Part shown: piece by piece, positions 19,027-27,772 of the stretch
How positions within the stretch are numbered: the first letter of the stretch is position 1
How the letters are laid out: every line of letters begins with the position of its first letter
Assembly (NCBI RefSeq): GCF_019550795.1
Contig: NZ_CP080545.1
Span: 3,754,001-3,818,000, forward strand
Origin: Paenibacillus sp. sptzw28
Lineage (GTDB): Bacteria; Bacillota; Bacilli; Paenibacillales; Paenibacillaceae
DNA: 64,000 bases
Direction: 5' to 3'
Notes under the pieces: model-generated
The model's input: the letters and a program-made list of their open reading frames with translations, nothing else
What the model was told of the DNA's origin: nothing
Databases searched by the model: none
Position numbers and translations under genes: made by a program

Positions 19027-19338
19027 TTTTTGTACCCCATCGTTGTTTTTGGCATTCTAGCCATTAATCATTCTGTGTAAAATTCGTTTGGAAAATCAAC
19101 CATTATTGGGTTCATTAACGTACCCCTTTGAGCTATCATACATAATAATTCAAAATTATAACACCATTAACTATTCGGCCGCGACGCAACCTGCCCGTTC
19201 GTATTAATAGCAAAGGCTGCCGGTTCTTCGGCAGCCAGTCGTCAATAGTTCGCCTTCACAGGATTGAATCATTTCTGTAAATTTGATAAAAGTCGGCGCG
19301 AATGCATCTTTGACCCCGCTCTTTATATTGAACCGACA
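19027..19338. other. Non-coding interval with a hairpin
   Basis: GGCTGCCG (19215-19222) / CGGCAGCC (19229-19236) is a perfect 8-bp stem and a weak terminator candidate for the exporter operon. Nothing else is recognised. Confidence 0.4.
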
Positions 19339-20139
19339 TCAGTTTTTAACCCGCCAATTTACCATTTTGTTAATGAGCACAATCGTCACGAGGCTGTAAC
19401 CGAGCAGCACGACGCAGTCCAGCATGACGCCGCCCGACCAGCCGGTCACGAGCACATTCCGCATCGCGTCCGCGGCATAAGTTGTGGGAAATATATAGGA
19501 CAGCCACTGCAGCGGCAGGGGGAGCTGGTGTATCTCAACCATGACGGGCGAGAGGAACGTGACGAGCAACATCAGCGCCTGAACCAGCATGTTGGTCAAC
19601 TGATGGTTCGGTGACCAGAAGCCGATGCACACCCCGATTCCGACCACACTTGCGAGCGAGAGAATAACAACCAGAGGAAGCCCCCATGAATAATGAAACT
19701 GAATCCCGTAGATCAACTGTCCGATCAAGCCAAGGAGAATAAACGAAGGAATCGTATTGAGCAGTCCCCTAAACAGATTGGCAAGCACGAAGTTCATTTT
19801 TGAAATTGGCAGGGAGGCGTAGTACGTAAAATGACCTTCATGCTTCTGCCAGGAAATTTCCTGCCCCATGCTGTTCATCCCCATCACGATGACACCGAAA
19901 ATCAAATTGCCCGCGATAATCCGGATCATCATCTCTTCACTCGGATTTTCGGCGAAAAACTTCATAAACAAGACCGTCGACAGGGGAAACATGGTGCCCA
20001 TCAGGACGACCCAAGCCCAGCTGTCCCTGACGATCGCACATTGAATGCGAAACAGGATGGAGAGTTCGGTCCACAGCCTGCCCGGTCCCTTTAACGGAAC
20101 CGCAAACGCCGTTTGATTCGATTCGGTTGAAATCTTCAT
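19339..20139 (-). CDS. ABC-2 type exporter permease
   Basis: 266-residue integral membrane protein with about six hydrophobic segments (WAWVVLMGTMFPLSTVLFM, LIFGVIVMGMNSMG and others) and the ABC-2 motif PTTYAADAMRNVLV. Translation is coupled to the upstream ATPase by a 4-bp overlap. Together they form a two-gene exporter of unknown substrate. Confidence 0.88.
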   Translation of the reverse strand: MKISTESNQTAFAVPLKGPGRLWTELSILFRIQCAIVRDSWAWVVLMGTMFPLSTVLFMKFFAENPSEEMMIRIIAGNLIFGVIVMGMNSMGQEISWQKHEGHFTYYASLPISKMNFVLANLFRGLLNTIPSFILLGLIGQLIYGIQFHYSWGLPLVVILSLASVVGIGVCIGFWSPNHQLTNMLVQALMLLVTFLSPVMVEIHQLPLPLQWLSYIFPTTYAADAMRNVLVTGWSGGVMLDCVVLLGYSLVTIVLINKMVNWRVKN

Positions 20140-21089
20140 ACCAAGGCCACCTCTTTCCGGACCTGTTCGTCGATATGGAAATAGACGTCCTCGAGGCTCG
20201 GCGGTTTTACCGCGTACTCTTCGATCGGTAGCTCCGGGTGGCGGATGATATAATCCAGCATCCGGCTCGCTTCCTGCTTATCGACGAGGGCCACCAGCCG
20301 GTTTTCCCCGTCGTCCTGCATGCTCCCCCAGTAATTCAGAGCCGCTATTACTTCCTCTTTTCGGCCGAACTCGGTACTCAGCTCGAATTTCAAACGCTGG
20401 TCGACCTTCTGCTTTAGCTTCGAAACCGCGTCGATGACCAGCAGACGGCCGTGATTAATGACGGCAACGCGATGGACAACCTGCTCGGCTTCGAGCACGT
20501 TGTGCGTGACCAGGATAACGGTGGTTCCCCGCCGGTTGCGTTCCTTAATCAGATTCCAGACGAGGCGCCGGTTCTTCGGGTCGAGCTCATTCGTCGGCTC
20601 ATCGAAAATCATCACAGGGGAGTGTCCGATCAGCGTCGTACCGATGCCGATCATTCGCTTCTGTCCACCGGACAAATCCTTAAGCTGCTTATTGCGCATT
20701 TCCGTCATGCCGAACTGCTCAAGCAGCTCCTCCGCTTCATGTTCGGCCGCGGATTTCATCATGCCTCTTAGCCTTCCAGTAAATGTAAGCGCTTCGCAGG
20801 CTTTCAGCGACGAAAGAACATGCGGCTCCTGCGAAAAGTACGCGACCAGGCTGGCTACTTTCTTCGTTTGCTTGGCCACCTCCTCCCCAGCAAACAGAAT
20901 ATGTCCCTCCGTGGGCTTCAGATGTCCGACCATCTGCTTGATCAATGTTGATTTTCCAGCGCCGTTCGGGCCGAGAACCCCAAGAATCTCCCCTTCAGGA
21001 ATATCGAAGGTAATGGCTTCGTTCGCCTTGATCTTGCCTTTCTTATACAACTTGCTGACATCCCGGACCTCATAAACCATCCGTTCCAT
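20136..21089 (-). CDS. ABC exporter ATP-binding protein
   Basis: Walker A GPNGAGKST, Q-loop region AYFSQEPHVL, signature LSGGQKR, Walker B VMIFDEPTNELDP and switch His in VTHNVLEAE are intact, followed by a roughly 100-residue C-terminal extension as in drug and lantibiotic-type exporters. I start at the ATG at 21089, which has GGGAGG 8 nt upstream. Confidence 0.93.
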   Translation of the reverse strand: MERMVYEVRDVSKLYKKGKIKANEAITFDIPEGEILGVLGPNGAGKSTLIKQMVGHLKPTEGHILFAGEEVAKQTKKVASLVAYFSQEPHVLSSLKACEALTFTGRLRGMMKSAAEHEAEELLEQFGMTEMRNKQLKDLSGGQKRMIGIGTTLIGHSPVMIFDEPTNELDPKNRRLVWNLIKERNRRGTTVILVTHNVLEAEQVVHRVAVINHGRLLVIDAVSKLKQKVDQRLKFELSTEFGRKEEVIAALNYWGSMQDDGENRLVALVDKQEASRMLDYIIRHPELPIEEYAVKPPSLEDVYFHIDEQVRKEVALV

Positions 21090-21134
21090 GAACAACGCCT
21101 CCCGTATGTTATCATCTTCGTTCCAACACCGCAT

Positions 21135-21440
21135 ACAGTTAATGTTATATGGAACCGTGAGTCCGCTCTAGCGTCCGCAGACCAAAAACCCTCACCGCCT
21201 CAAGCCGTATTTTCCTCTCTGTCTGGAGACCGATTAATCTCCGTTTCGGTTAAATAGGATAGCGGAACTTTCACACATCACAAACTTCGGTAATACTGAA
21301 ATAAAGTGCTGCCCCGTATCTTTAGATACCTCCGATTCGTTTACATAGTGATAGAGATGAGAAAATATAAATAGGAGGTAAAGAAGAAGAGCACCTCGGG
21401 CGGTGAAAAAACCGAGAGAAACTTAGGCAATCGTCAAGAA
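21135..21440. other. Intergenic region with a stranded ribosome-site-like sequence
   Basis: AGGAGGTAAAG at 21373-21383 would suit a gene start, but no start codon follows in the metallo-hydrolase frame. No other element seen. Confidence 0.4.
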
Positions 21441-22106
21441 TTGAATCCTACCCTGATTTGGGACAGTGAAACTGCTATTTTAATCGATACCGGCACGCCC
21501 GGGCAATTGGAGCAAATACGTGCTGCCATGGACGACTGCGGAGTCTCCATGGATAAGTTGAAAGCAATCATTTTAACTCATCAAGATACTGATCACATAG
21601 GTAGTCTTCCTGAAATTCTGCAGGAATCCGATGGAGGTATTGAAGTATACGCTCATCAGATGGAAAAACCGTATATTGAAGGAAATTTGCCCCTTATCAA
21701 AGTGAATCTCGATAGTATGGCTTGGCAATTAGAATCCCTTTCGGAAGACGAGTGCGGTAAAGTGGTGGCATACTTGTTGGAGAATTCACCGAAAGCAAAA
21801 GTTGACAGAACGTTGGCTGACAGACAAGAGCTTCCGTATTGCGGTGGAATTCAGGTTATCTACACACCTGGACATATTAGTCTTTATTTGAAGCAAAGCA
21901 AAACCCTAGTTGTTGGTGACGCCATGTTCAGTGTGGAAGGCATCTTACGGGGACCCCATCCGCAATCCACGCCGGATATGAACACTGCTTTCCGTTCCCT
22001 GGAAAAGTATTTGGACTACGATATTAAATCGGTTATTTGTTATCACGGAGGTTTAAGCAGGTATAACGTTAAGGAACAGCTCCAAGAGCTTGTCAGGAAA
22101 GTGTAA
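21441..22106 (+). CDS. MBL-fold metallo-hydrolase, possibly N-terminally truncated
   Basis: The metal motif THQDTDHIGS, a later TPGHISLYL, VVGDAMFS and CYHGG fit the beta-lactamase-fold hydrolase family in order. The start is doubtful: TTG at 21441 lacks a good ribosome site, and the first strand that normally precedes LNPTLIWDSE is missing. The frame is open upstream to 21375 without a proper start codon. Either a short protein from TTG or a gene with a 5' deletion. A strong terminator follows. Confidence 0.7.
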   Translation: MNPTLIWDSETAILIDTGTPGQLEQIRAAMDDCGVSMDKLKAIILTHQDTDHIGSLPEILQESDGGIEVYAHQMEKPYIEGNLPLIKVNLDSMAWQLESLSEDECGKVVAYLLENSPKAKVDRTLADRQELPYCGGIQVIYTPGHISLYLKQSKTLVVGDAMFSVEGILRGPHPQSTPDMNTAFRSLEKYLDYDIKSVICYHGGLSRYNVKEQLQELVRKV

Positions 22107-22113
22107 AAGACTT

Positions 22114-22148
22114 AATCCGGCACATTCAATGTGCCGGATTTTTATTTA
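22114..22148 (+). terminator. Terminator of the MBL gene
   Basis: AATCCGGCACAT / GTGCCGGATT stem followed by TTTTTATTT. Confidence 0.88.
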
Positions 22149-22351
22149 AACTAATCTGCTCGTTCGGCACTGCTATTGGGAAATACGTTAACTCACAACA
22201 AAATGATAAATATCACTACAACCGCAAATGCATTTTAGACATACTTTTGAAAAAACAGAAAGAAGTCTTTAAAATGGGGAAAGTTCCTTTTTTACTTGTA
22301 TATATGACCATTGTTGGTTACATTGATAGTTCCGAATTACCTTGATGTCAG

Positions 22352-22909
22352 TTATTTAAAATGCGATTCACACCGTTCAACACGGTTAGGTATCTCATTC
22401 CATTCTATCTTAGATGCCGAACTGCTAAAGGCACCGTGGTAGCCAAAAATATTCCAGATCTCCTTTAATTCCTTAAGCAATGCTAAAATAAACTCTTTTT
22501 TGGGGAGTATAATGGAAATGACTTCTTCATTATTGTGATCCAGATACACATTAAATTTTACTTCACCGTAACCTACCGACTCCATACCCATTGAAAAATA
22601 GTCGATTCCGAAATTAGTTCTTGCTTTTTGTTTTTCAATAAATTGTTCCACACATTGCAAATAATCTAGCCAAAGACCTCCACCAGCTGCGGCTGGTTTA
22701 TTGTAATCAACTATATACGTTCCATAATATCTGATAATTATTTTCATTGGGGAATACCTTGGATCCAGCCCCCCGTGGTCGACAAGAATTCTAATATTTT
22801 CTGTATCGTTTATATCAATGTAGAAATTTTCGTATTCCGGTACGATCAATCCGTATTCTAGTTCAACTAACTTGGGGGGCTTTCTCAAGAACGTTTGTAA
22901 TTTGAACAT
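22352..22909 (-). CDS. Hypothetical protein
   Basis: 185 residues, AT-rich, no signal or membrane segment. It begins MFKLQTFLRKPPKLVELEYG and is rich in aromatic and acidic residues, resembling small immunity-type proteins, but I do not recognise a family. An appropriate AGGTATTATG context precedes the ATG. No attC-like element adjoins it. Confidence 0.6.
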   Translation of the reverse strand: MFKLQTFLRKPPKLVELEYGLIVPEYENFYIDINDTENIRILVDHGGLDPRYSPMKIIIRYYGTYIVDYNKPAAAGGGLWLDYLQCVEQFIEKQKARTNFGIDYFSMGMESVGYGEVKFNVYLDHNNEEVISIILPKKEFILALLKELKEIWNIFGYHGAFSSSASKIEWNEIPNRVERCESHFK

Positions 22910-23081
22910 AATACCTCCAAAGCCATAAATTCATATAATTATCTCCTGTGGCAAAGTGCGTGAGTTGTTCCTATTTTTGTGCTGACTCGCTATATAAATC
23001 TGCGCGTTAGCAGAGCGAAAGAGCTGCCGCGCAACAGCTCCTTTGGATTTAACTATAGTACCCTTTCGTTCAGTGAATGAG

Positions 23082-24002
23082 TCACGCCTTGTCTCCTTCG
23101 TGAATCATTAGAGATTGAAGACCGATTTTATTTAAGTAGATCAACCGTAATTCAATTTCATCCTTAACCTGGTTAGAAACCTTCAACTCATGCACGTCGA
23201 GTGAATGGGGTAAACTTTGAATAAACAGCAGCAATTCCCGTATCGGCAATCTCAGAGTATCTGCAATCGATCGACCTTGTATCGTTATAGCTGATAATTC
23301 AGGTGCCATCTTGCTTCCGTTACATACCTCGCACTGGACTTGCTTGGAGAAGAAACGGATCGCCCTAATGTTCCCCTTGCTCTTCGTTCCCGCATCGCGC
23401 ATATATCGCAAATCAGCAACGCATCCGCGGTAGAAACTTGTTGCTTGTTTCTTCTTGTATACATAGGAAACAGGCTCCTTCTCGTAACCGTAAAGCAAAA
23501 TATCCATGAATCGTCTATCCTGCTCGGCAAGCGGCTTTTCATAGTCAATACCGATCATCTTGGCCAATGCTTTGATTTTGAACACCGGCGCACAAATCGT
23601 ACCCGCCCAAAGAAGCACGGCCCCATGTTTTAAGGATAGTTCGGATGCGATCATTCGGGCGGGATCAATATCAATCACTGTTTCGGTTCCATTACATGAA
23701 GCACAAATCCCGTATGGACTGTTCGCTGAAAAACCCTGAGAAGTCCATGACCTGCTGCTGTCTCTACACTTCCCAATCATTGCATAAAGCAATCTGAGAT
23801 ATTCCGACACAGCTGTTATTGTACCGACTAGGCTGCCTGCTCTTTTTTCGTTAAACTTTTCTAGGGGGAGCAATAGACTTTCCAATTTAATAACCCCTTT
23901 CGTAGTGCATCCAAAAATTGGGTAATAATTCCTTAAAACTTGAAGCAAACCTTTTTGTATCCCCGTTGAGCGCAGGGTTGCGACACGGCAGCCTTGTGGC
24001 AT
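23082..24002 (-). pseudogene. Internal fragment of a UvrA-like ABC protein
   Basis: The open frame covers only the middle of a UvrA-type protein: GSLVGTITAVSEYLRLLYA, FSANSPYGICASCNG (zinc-finger CxxC) and VQCEVCNGSKMAPELSAITI, then the region leading to GLQSL. The N-terminal Walker A part and the whole second ATPase (signature, Walker B) are absent. The first 40 or so codons are encoded by unrelated DNA including part of a decayed attC. The product cannot be a working excinuclease; a relic is most likely. Confidence 0.7.
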
Positions 24003-24056
24003 AGAACTATGGTTTCGTCAGTTCAATGCGCCCGAAGCGTGAATGCGGTGTTATCT
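23971..24056 (-). repeat. attC-like site Z, decayed
   Basis: The right core GTTATCT (24050-24056) and arm CGTGAATGC are intact, and GCAGGGTTG at 23972-23980 fits hairpin I. The remaining left arm and left core are missing. Its core is the exact reverse complement of the AGATAAC of site Y, so the gene between them is a cassette. Confidence 0.65.
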
Positions 24057-24107
24057 GATGCCGGCTCTTCTTTGAGTTACATAAATCAATGTTTTATGTC
24101 CCTCTAT

Positions 24108-24386
24108 TTATTTATTTTCAGAATTCTTCCTATATTGTTTTTCTGTCCAACTCCAAACCCAGAGACCAAAAAATATCCCTCCAAATGGGAATAAGACAAT
24201 TGATAATATAAGCATTTCGAAAAAATCTCTATTAAATCTTAACGAGTAATTCTCCATAAATGACATTAAAAAAGTATACAATATTGCTGTTGGTACACCC
24301 CAACTAATAACGCCATTAAAAATAATAAAATTCTTCTTGCCTTTTGCTCTTAGTTTTTCCCATTTCCTTTTTTGCTTTTCTTTCAT
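24108..24386 (-). CDS. Small membrane protein, satellite cassette gene
   Basis: 92 residues with a basic N terminus (MKEKQKRKWEKLRAKGKK) and two hydrophobic helices (VISWGVPTAILYTFLMSF and MLILSIVLFPFGGIFFGLWV). Function unknown. It lies between decayed site Z and site Y, whose cores match, so it is a mobile cassette far from the main array. Confidence 0.7.
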   Translation of the reverse strand: MKEKQKRKWEKLRAKGKKNFIIFNGVISWGVPTAILYTFLMSFMENYSLRFNRDFFEMLILSIVLFPFGGIFFGLWVWSWTEKQYRKNSENK

Positions 24387-24462
24387 CTCAGTTCATTCTC
24401 CTTTAAAAAGGATCACAGACACAGGTCTCCTTCTCTATGTATTTTCGTTGTTAGCCGGTTTC

Positions 24463-24604
24463 AGATAACGTTTTTGCATTCCCTCACCGCTTAGATAGCT
24501 TCTATCTTAGCCTGTGCAGGGTTGTCCGCTGATTCAGCTTCATCGAACATGCCTCCAGCGGACCAAGGCCGTTAGGCCTGCGATGCGTGAATGCGGTGTT
24601 AGAC
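24463..24604 (-). repeat. attC-like site Y of the satellite cassette pair
   Basis: 142 bp. Left core AGATAAC, right core GTTAGAC. Same hairpin I with the short TTAGATA...TATCTTA stem and the TCCGC/GCGGA hairpin as the main array, but lacking about 7 nt after the left arm. Confidence 0.9.
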
Positions 24605-24617
24605 GAAGCTTCTGAAC

Positions 24618-25175
24618 TCAATGAACTACTTTCACGTGGTTTTTGATTATCAGTTTTATCTGCTCTACTATTTCTTCCTTCTCTTGAGTCCCATCTATTA
24701 CGATATCCGAGTTAGGTTTAACAGTATTCAGCATTGCTAAGTATGCTTTTCTTGCTCCGGACAAATAAGATTGCATTTCAAACATAATCTCTTCAGGTGT
24801 CGAATTACCAAAATCCCTCAAAATCCGTCTAACCATTGCCACATCAAGCGGTGTGTCAATAAATATTGTCAAGTCAATAAATTCGTTCATTCCTTTGTTT
24901 AAATATGAAAATGGATAATCAAGAAATATGTAGTCATATCGGGTAATCGTATTATCTACAGTTGCTTTTAAATCGTTAATTAAAGGGCTAAGTTTCCACT
25001 CATTATGATCTGCTCCACGATGCACCCACTCAACCAAGTCATCTGGACCTTCAAAGTCATAATCATCGAAATACAATGCTACGGAATTCTCAAATTTCTT
25101 ATTAAGAAGGTTGATTATAGTAGTCTTTCCACCGCCAGATACTGCAGCAATAGCTATAATAAGAGGTCTCTTCAA
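24618..25175 (-). CDS. P-loop kinase (uridine-kinase-like), satellite cassette gene
   Basis: Begins with a Walker A loop almost at the N terminus (LKRPLIIAIAAVSGGGKTT), then YFDDYDF, DYIFLDYPFSY and a lid-like RRILRDFG, in the order of nucleoside or uridine kinases. About 186 residues. Start is TTG at 25175, with AAGGAGG 5 nt upstream. It is a cassette: site Y follows it and TTAGAC, matching site Y's core, marks its outer border near 25328. Substrate unknown. Confidence 0.8.
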   Translation of the reverse strand: MKRPLIIAIAAVSGGGKTTIINLLNKKFENSVALYFDDYDFEGPDDLVEWVHRGADHNEWKLSPLINDLKATVDNTITRYDYIFLDYPFSYLNKGMNEFIDLTIFIDTPLDVAMVRRILRDFGNSTPEEIMFEMQSYLSGARKAYLAMLNTVKPNSDIVIDGTQEKEEIVEQIKLIIKNHVKVVH

Positions 25176-25294
25176 AATATCCTCCTTAAAGCGTTGGCGG
25201 ATCCCAGCATGCATGCAATCGTCAATACGGCTGCTATCTTGCTATATATCGGCTTCATCCTTACCTGCTCCTTTGTATTGTGCATCGTATGAAG

Positions 25295-25326
25295 AGCCCT
25301 CTACGGCCATTAACCGTAAGAGGGCT
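25295..25326. terminator. Hairpin downstream of the phosphoesterase gene
   Basis: AGCCCTCT / AGAGGGCT with inner ACGG/CCGT pairing. It may be the phosphoesterase terminator, now just inside the cassette border; no clear T-run on the minus strand. Confidence 0.45.
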
Positions 25327-25327
25327 T

Positions 25328-25334
25328 GTCTAAA
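25328..25334 (-). other. Outer border of the satellite cassettes (secondary insertion site)
   Basis: GTCTAAA matches six of seven bases of GTCTAAC, the complement of site Y's GTTAGAC. On the minus strand the cassette would begin TTAGAC. The missing final C is the base a non-attC target would supply. Confidence 0.5.
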
Positions 25335-25362
25335 ATAGCGAATGCGCGATCCCGGCAAAATA

Positions 25363-27033
25363 TCAGTTAACCGTCATCACCGTCTGGCCTTGATCGTTCG
25401 TACTAACCTCAAGACCCGGCAAATTATGAACAGCTTTTGCAGAAATGTATCCATGTCCGGTCTTACTGAGCCAGACCGCTTTCTCCAAAGTGACCGCCTT
25501 GCCGTCCGCAGTCGCTTTGTCGGAGTTCAGCGTAAGCGCTGCAGTATGATTGCCGTAAGCAAGCGTAACCGTCCTCGTTGCCACGTCGTAAGATTCAGTC
25601 GCGTTCAAGCTGCGGGAAATATCTCTGATTGGAATGAGCATGTCTTTATCGTTGTTGTAGAAAGCATACTCGCCCGGGATGGTTTGCGCCAGCGGAGCGT
25701 TGTTGAGAATCACCGATGCCGCCGTGCCGAAGGCGTTGCTGCGGATGCTGTGCAGCTGATAAATATAAGGCGCAAAGTTCGGATGTTCGAAGTCGAACAT
25801 ATCCGTTATATTGTTGACTGAGCGATCGCGGGAATTAAGCGCGTCAACTCCCCAATTCCATTCGATAAATTTCAGAATGGAGGTCGTGTCATACTGCGTA
25901 TGGCTCACATAGTTTTGCTTAGAATATGGCGAGATGACGATTGCGGGAATACGCGGTCCAGCACCTTGCAAGCCGTCGGGACCGGATTCGATTTGAGGAG
26001 GCGCCACATGATCCCAGTAGCCGCCGGATTCGTCGTAAGTGATTATGATAGCCGTATCTTTCCAATAGTCGCTCTTCATCAGCGCGTTGATCGTCTGTAC
26101 AGAGAAATCTTCGGCGGTCGGCGTGCTCTGATTGCCTAGGCCCGGATGCTCGTCGTCACCGTAAGCGCCTTTTACAAAAGTGACGTCCGGCAGTTGGTGT
26201 TGATCCAAATCCTTTTGCAGATCGTTGTAGTCCTTAATATTGTTCTTATACACACCTTTGTCGAAGTTGACGAAATACTGGAACGGGTTGTGGTGCGAGG
26301 AGTAGGAAGCATCCGCCGAAGCGTACCCGCCCTGGTACCACGTCCAGGAAACGCCTTTCTTGCTCAGCTCGTCACCGATATTGTTATATGTGAGAGGCTC
26401 CCAGCGTTTGCCGTAAATGTCACCGCCCAAAGGACCGAAAGCGGGAGTCGGATCGCCTTTGATCGGGTTCCCAGCATTGCCGGATTGGGCCGAGACAAGA
26501 TACAGCGCCCCCGGAGTAGAAGGCCCGAAGACCGGCTGGAACCAGTGATCGGCCATACTGAAGTGCTGCGCGTATTGCCAGTATGCGGGAATCGCTTGGT
26601 AATCGTAGTAGCCCATGGCGATCCGGCCGGAGCCTTTCGTGTGATTCTCGGAGGAGAGGTAGAAGCCGTCCATCTTGCCGCCGTTGACTGCTTTGGCCAT
26701 GTCGTCGTAGCCGTGGTCTACGTCCAGCGTTTGCAGTTCTTGATTGGAAAACAGGAATGGGGCCACTTTGTTGCCGTTCTCGTCCAGGTTATACGAACCG
26801 TCCGGGATGCCTTCCGCTTTCGGCGTGCCGGGAAGTGCTTTGAAGCCCGGAGCGGTCGGATAGGTCCCAAAATAATTGTCATAGGAACGGTTCTCCTGAT
26901 ATATGACGACCAAATGCTTGATTGGCGAACTCGTACCCGTGCTTGCAGCGACAGAGGCTTGTACACTTGCGAACGGAACGATCAATCCAACGGTCAGCGC
27001 GGTAATTGCGGTGAGACTAACGATTTTTCTCAT
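25363..27033 (-). CDS. Secreted phosphoesterase (phospholipase C / acid phosphatase type) with copper-amine-oxidase-N-like domain
   Basis: Signal peptide to about VQASVAAST. The PF04185-type catalytic domain begins IKHLVVIYQENRSYDNYFGT and shows DHWFQPVFGPSTPG, IITYDESGGYWDHVAPP and GPRIPAIVISPYSK. The C terminus (about 460-556) reads DMLIPIRDISRSLNA and YISAKAVHNLPG, the protease-resistant stalk-like domain common on Paenibacillus exoproteins. The ATG at 27033 follows CAGGAGGGAACC. It probably releases phosphate from phospholipids or phosphate esters. The satellite cassettes sit about 30 nt downstream. Confidence 0.92.
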   Translation of the reverse strand: MRKIVSLTAITALTVGLIVPFASVQASVAASTGTSSPIKHLVVIYQENRSYDNYFGTYPTAPGFKALPGTPKAEGIPDGSYNLDENGNKVAPFLFSNQELQTLDVDHGYDDMAKAVNGGKMDGFYLSSENHTKGSGRIAMGYYDYQAIPAYWQYAQHFSMADHWFQPVFGPSTPGALYLVSAQSGNAGNPIKGDPTPAFGPLGGDIYGKRWEPLTYNNIGDELSKKGVSWTWYQGGYASADASYSSHHNPFQYFVNFDKGVYKNNIKDYNDLQKDLDQHQLPDVTFVKGAYGDDEHPGLGNQSTPTAEDFSVQTINALMKSDYWKDTAIIITYDESGGYWDHVAPPQIESGPDGLQGAGPRIPAIVISPYSKQNYVSHTQYDTTSILKFIEWNWGVDALNSRDRSVNNITDMFDFEHPNFAPYIYQLHSIRSNAFGTAASVILNNAPLAQTIPGEYAFYNNDKDMLIPIRDISRSLNATESYDVATRTVTLAYGNHTAALTLNSDKATADGKAVTLEKAVWLSKTGHGYISAKAVHNLPGLEVSTNDQGQTVMTVN

Positions 27034-27141
27034 GGTTCCCTCCTGAAGTATGATTCGATACTTACTCAGCATAGGGAACAATCATTAACGATGCTTTAAA
27101 AAAATGTATAGTTTGTGTAAATCGCCGGTGTGCGAAATGAA

Positions 27142-27175
27142 AAAACCATTCGTTAACAATTAACCGAATGGTTTT
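27142..27175 (-). terminator. Terminator of a lost glycosidase gene
   Basis: AAAACCATTCG / CGAATGGTTTT, perfect 11-bp stem, followed on the minus strand by TTCATTT. It directly follows the stop of the GH43-like relic. Confidence 0.75.
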
Positions 27176-27178
27176 GGA

Positions 27179-27345
27179 TTAGGACAAAGGTGTGTATTCG
27201 AAATAATCAAAATCCGCATGGTTGTCGCTTGGTTTGCCATTGCCTTGTTAACAGACCAATTCTATGACTCAACGATGCCTTTTCCGGGATTGACTACCGG
27301 CCAGCCTTCCTCCCAAACAAATAAGGCCAAGATGCCGATGGGTTA
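27179..27345 (-). pseudogene. C-terminal relic of a GH43-type or similar glycosidase
   Basis: The minus strand reads WEEGWPVVNPGKGIVES, typical of the end of a GH43 propeller, then after an in-frame stop and a frame change KPSDNHADFDYFEYTPLS before TAA, typical of a concanavalin-like tail. Frameshifted, with no catalytic part. Confidence 0.5.
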
Positions 27346-27456
27346 AAATCGGATTGGACTTGCAGCCTTCGTACGGCCCTGTTTTGGATTTACTTCAAGC
27401 GATCGTGACCAGCACGAATTTTCAACATAGCTGCATCGAGGGGGAAACATCAAAAA

Positions 27457-27508
27457 AAGTGCTTACCTTTGACTTATCAGTAAGCCAATGATAAGCACTA
27501 TTTTTAAC
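27457..27508 (+). terminator. Nested hairpin, possible terminator
   Basis: AGTGCTTA / TAAGCACT enclosing CTTA-TCAG-TAAG, followed by ATTTTTAACC. No intact plus-strand gene precedes it. Confidence 0.4.
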
Positions 27509-27553
27509 CGATATTGAATTCATAGCCTAGATCCATTTCTACTAAGCAAACTA

Positions 27554-27640
27554 TCTTACGACTTCGCCGGTTTTGAAGATGCTAACTATTTCAGTTCCGT
27601 CTTTAGAAAATTTGAACAGATAAGTCCCAACCAATTCTGA
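27554..27640 (+). pseudogene. C-terminal relic of an AraC-family regulator
   Basis: Plus-strand FAGFEDANYFSSVFRKFEQI followed by SPNQF and a stop: the second helix-turn-helix of AraC proteins. Nothing upstream continues the gene. Confidence 0.55.
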
Positions 27641-27772
27641 AAGTTGGCTCTTCGGCTTAGCTTTAAGCCCTTGCAACAGGATTCTGCCGGAAAATGGACA
27701 CAAAACACCCATTCTCTAATAAATTCCGTCACTAGGGCATCATACTCAGCTTTGTGACTAGCCTACTCATCA

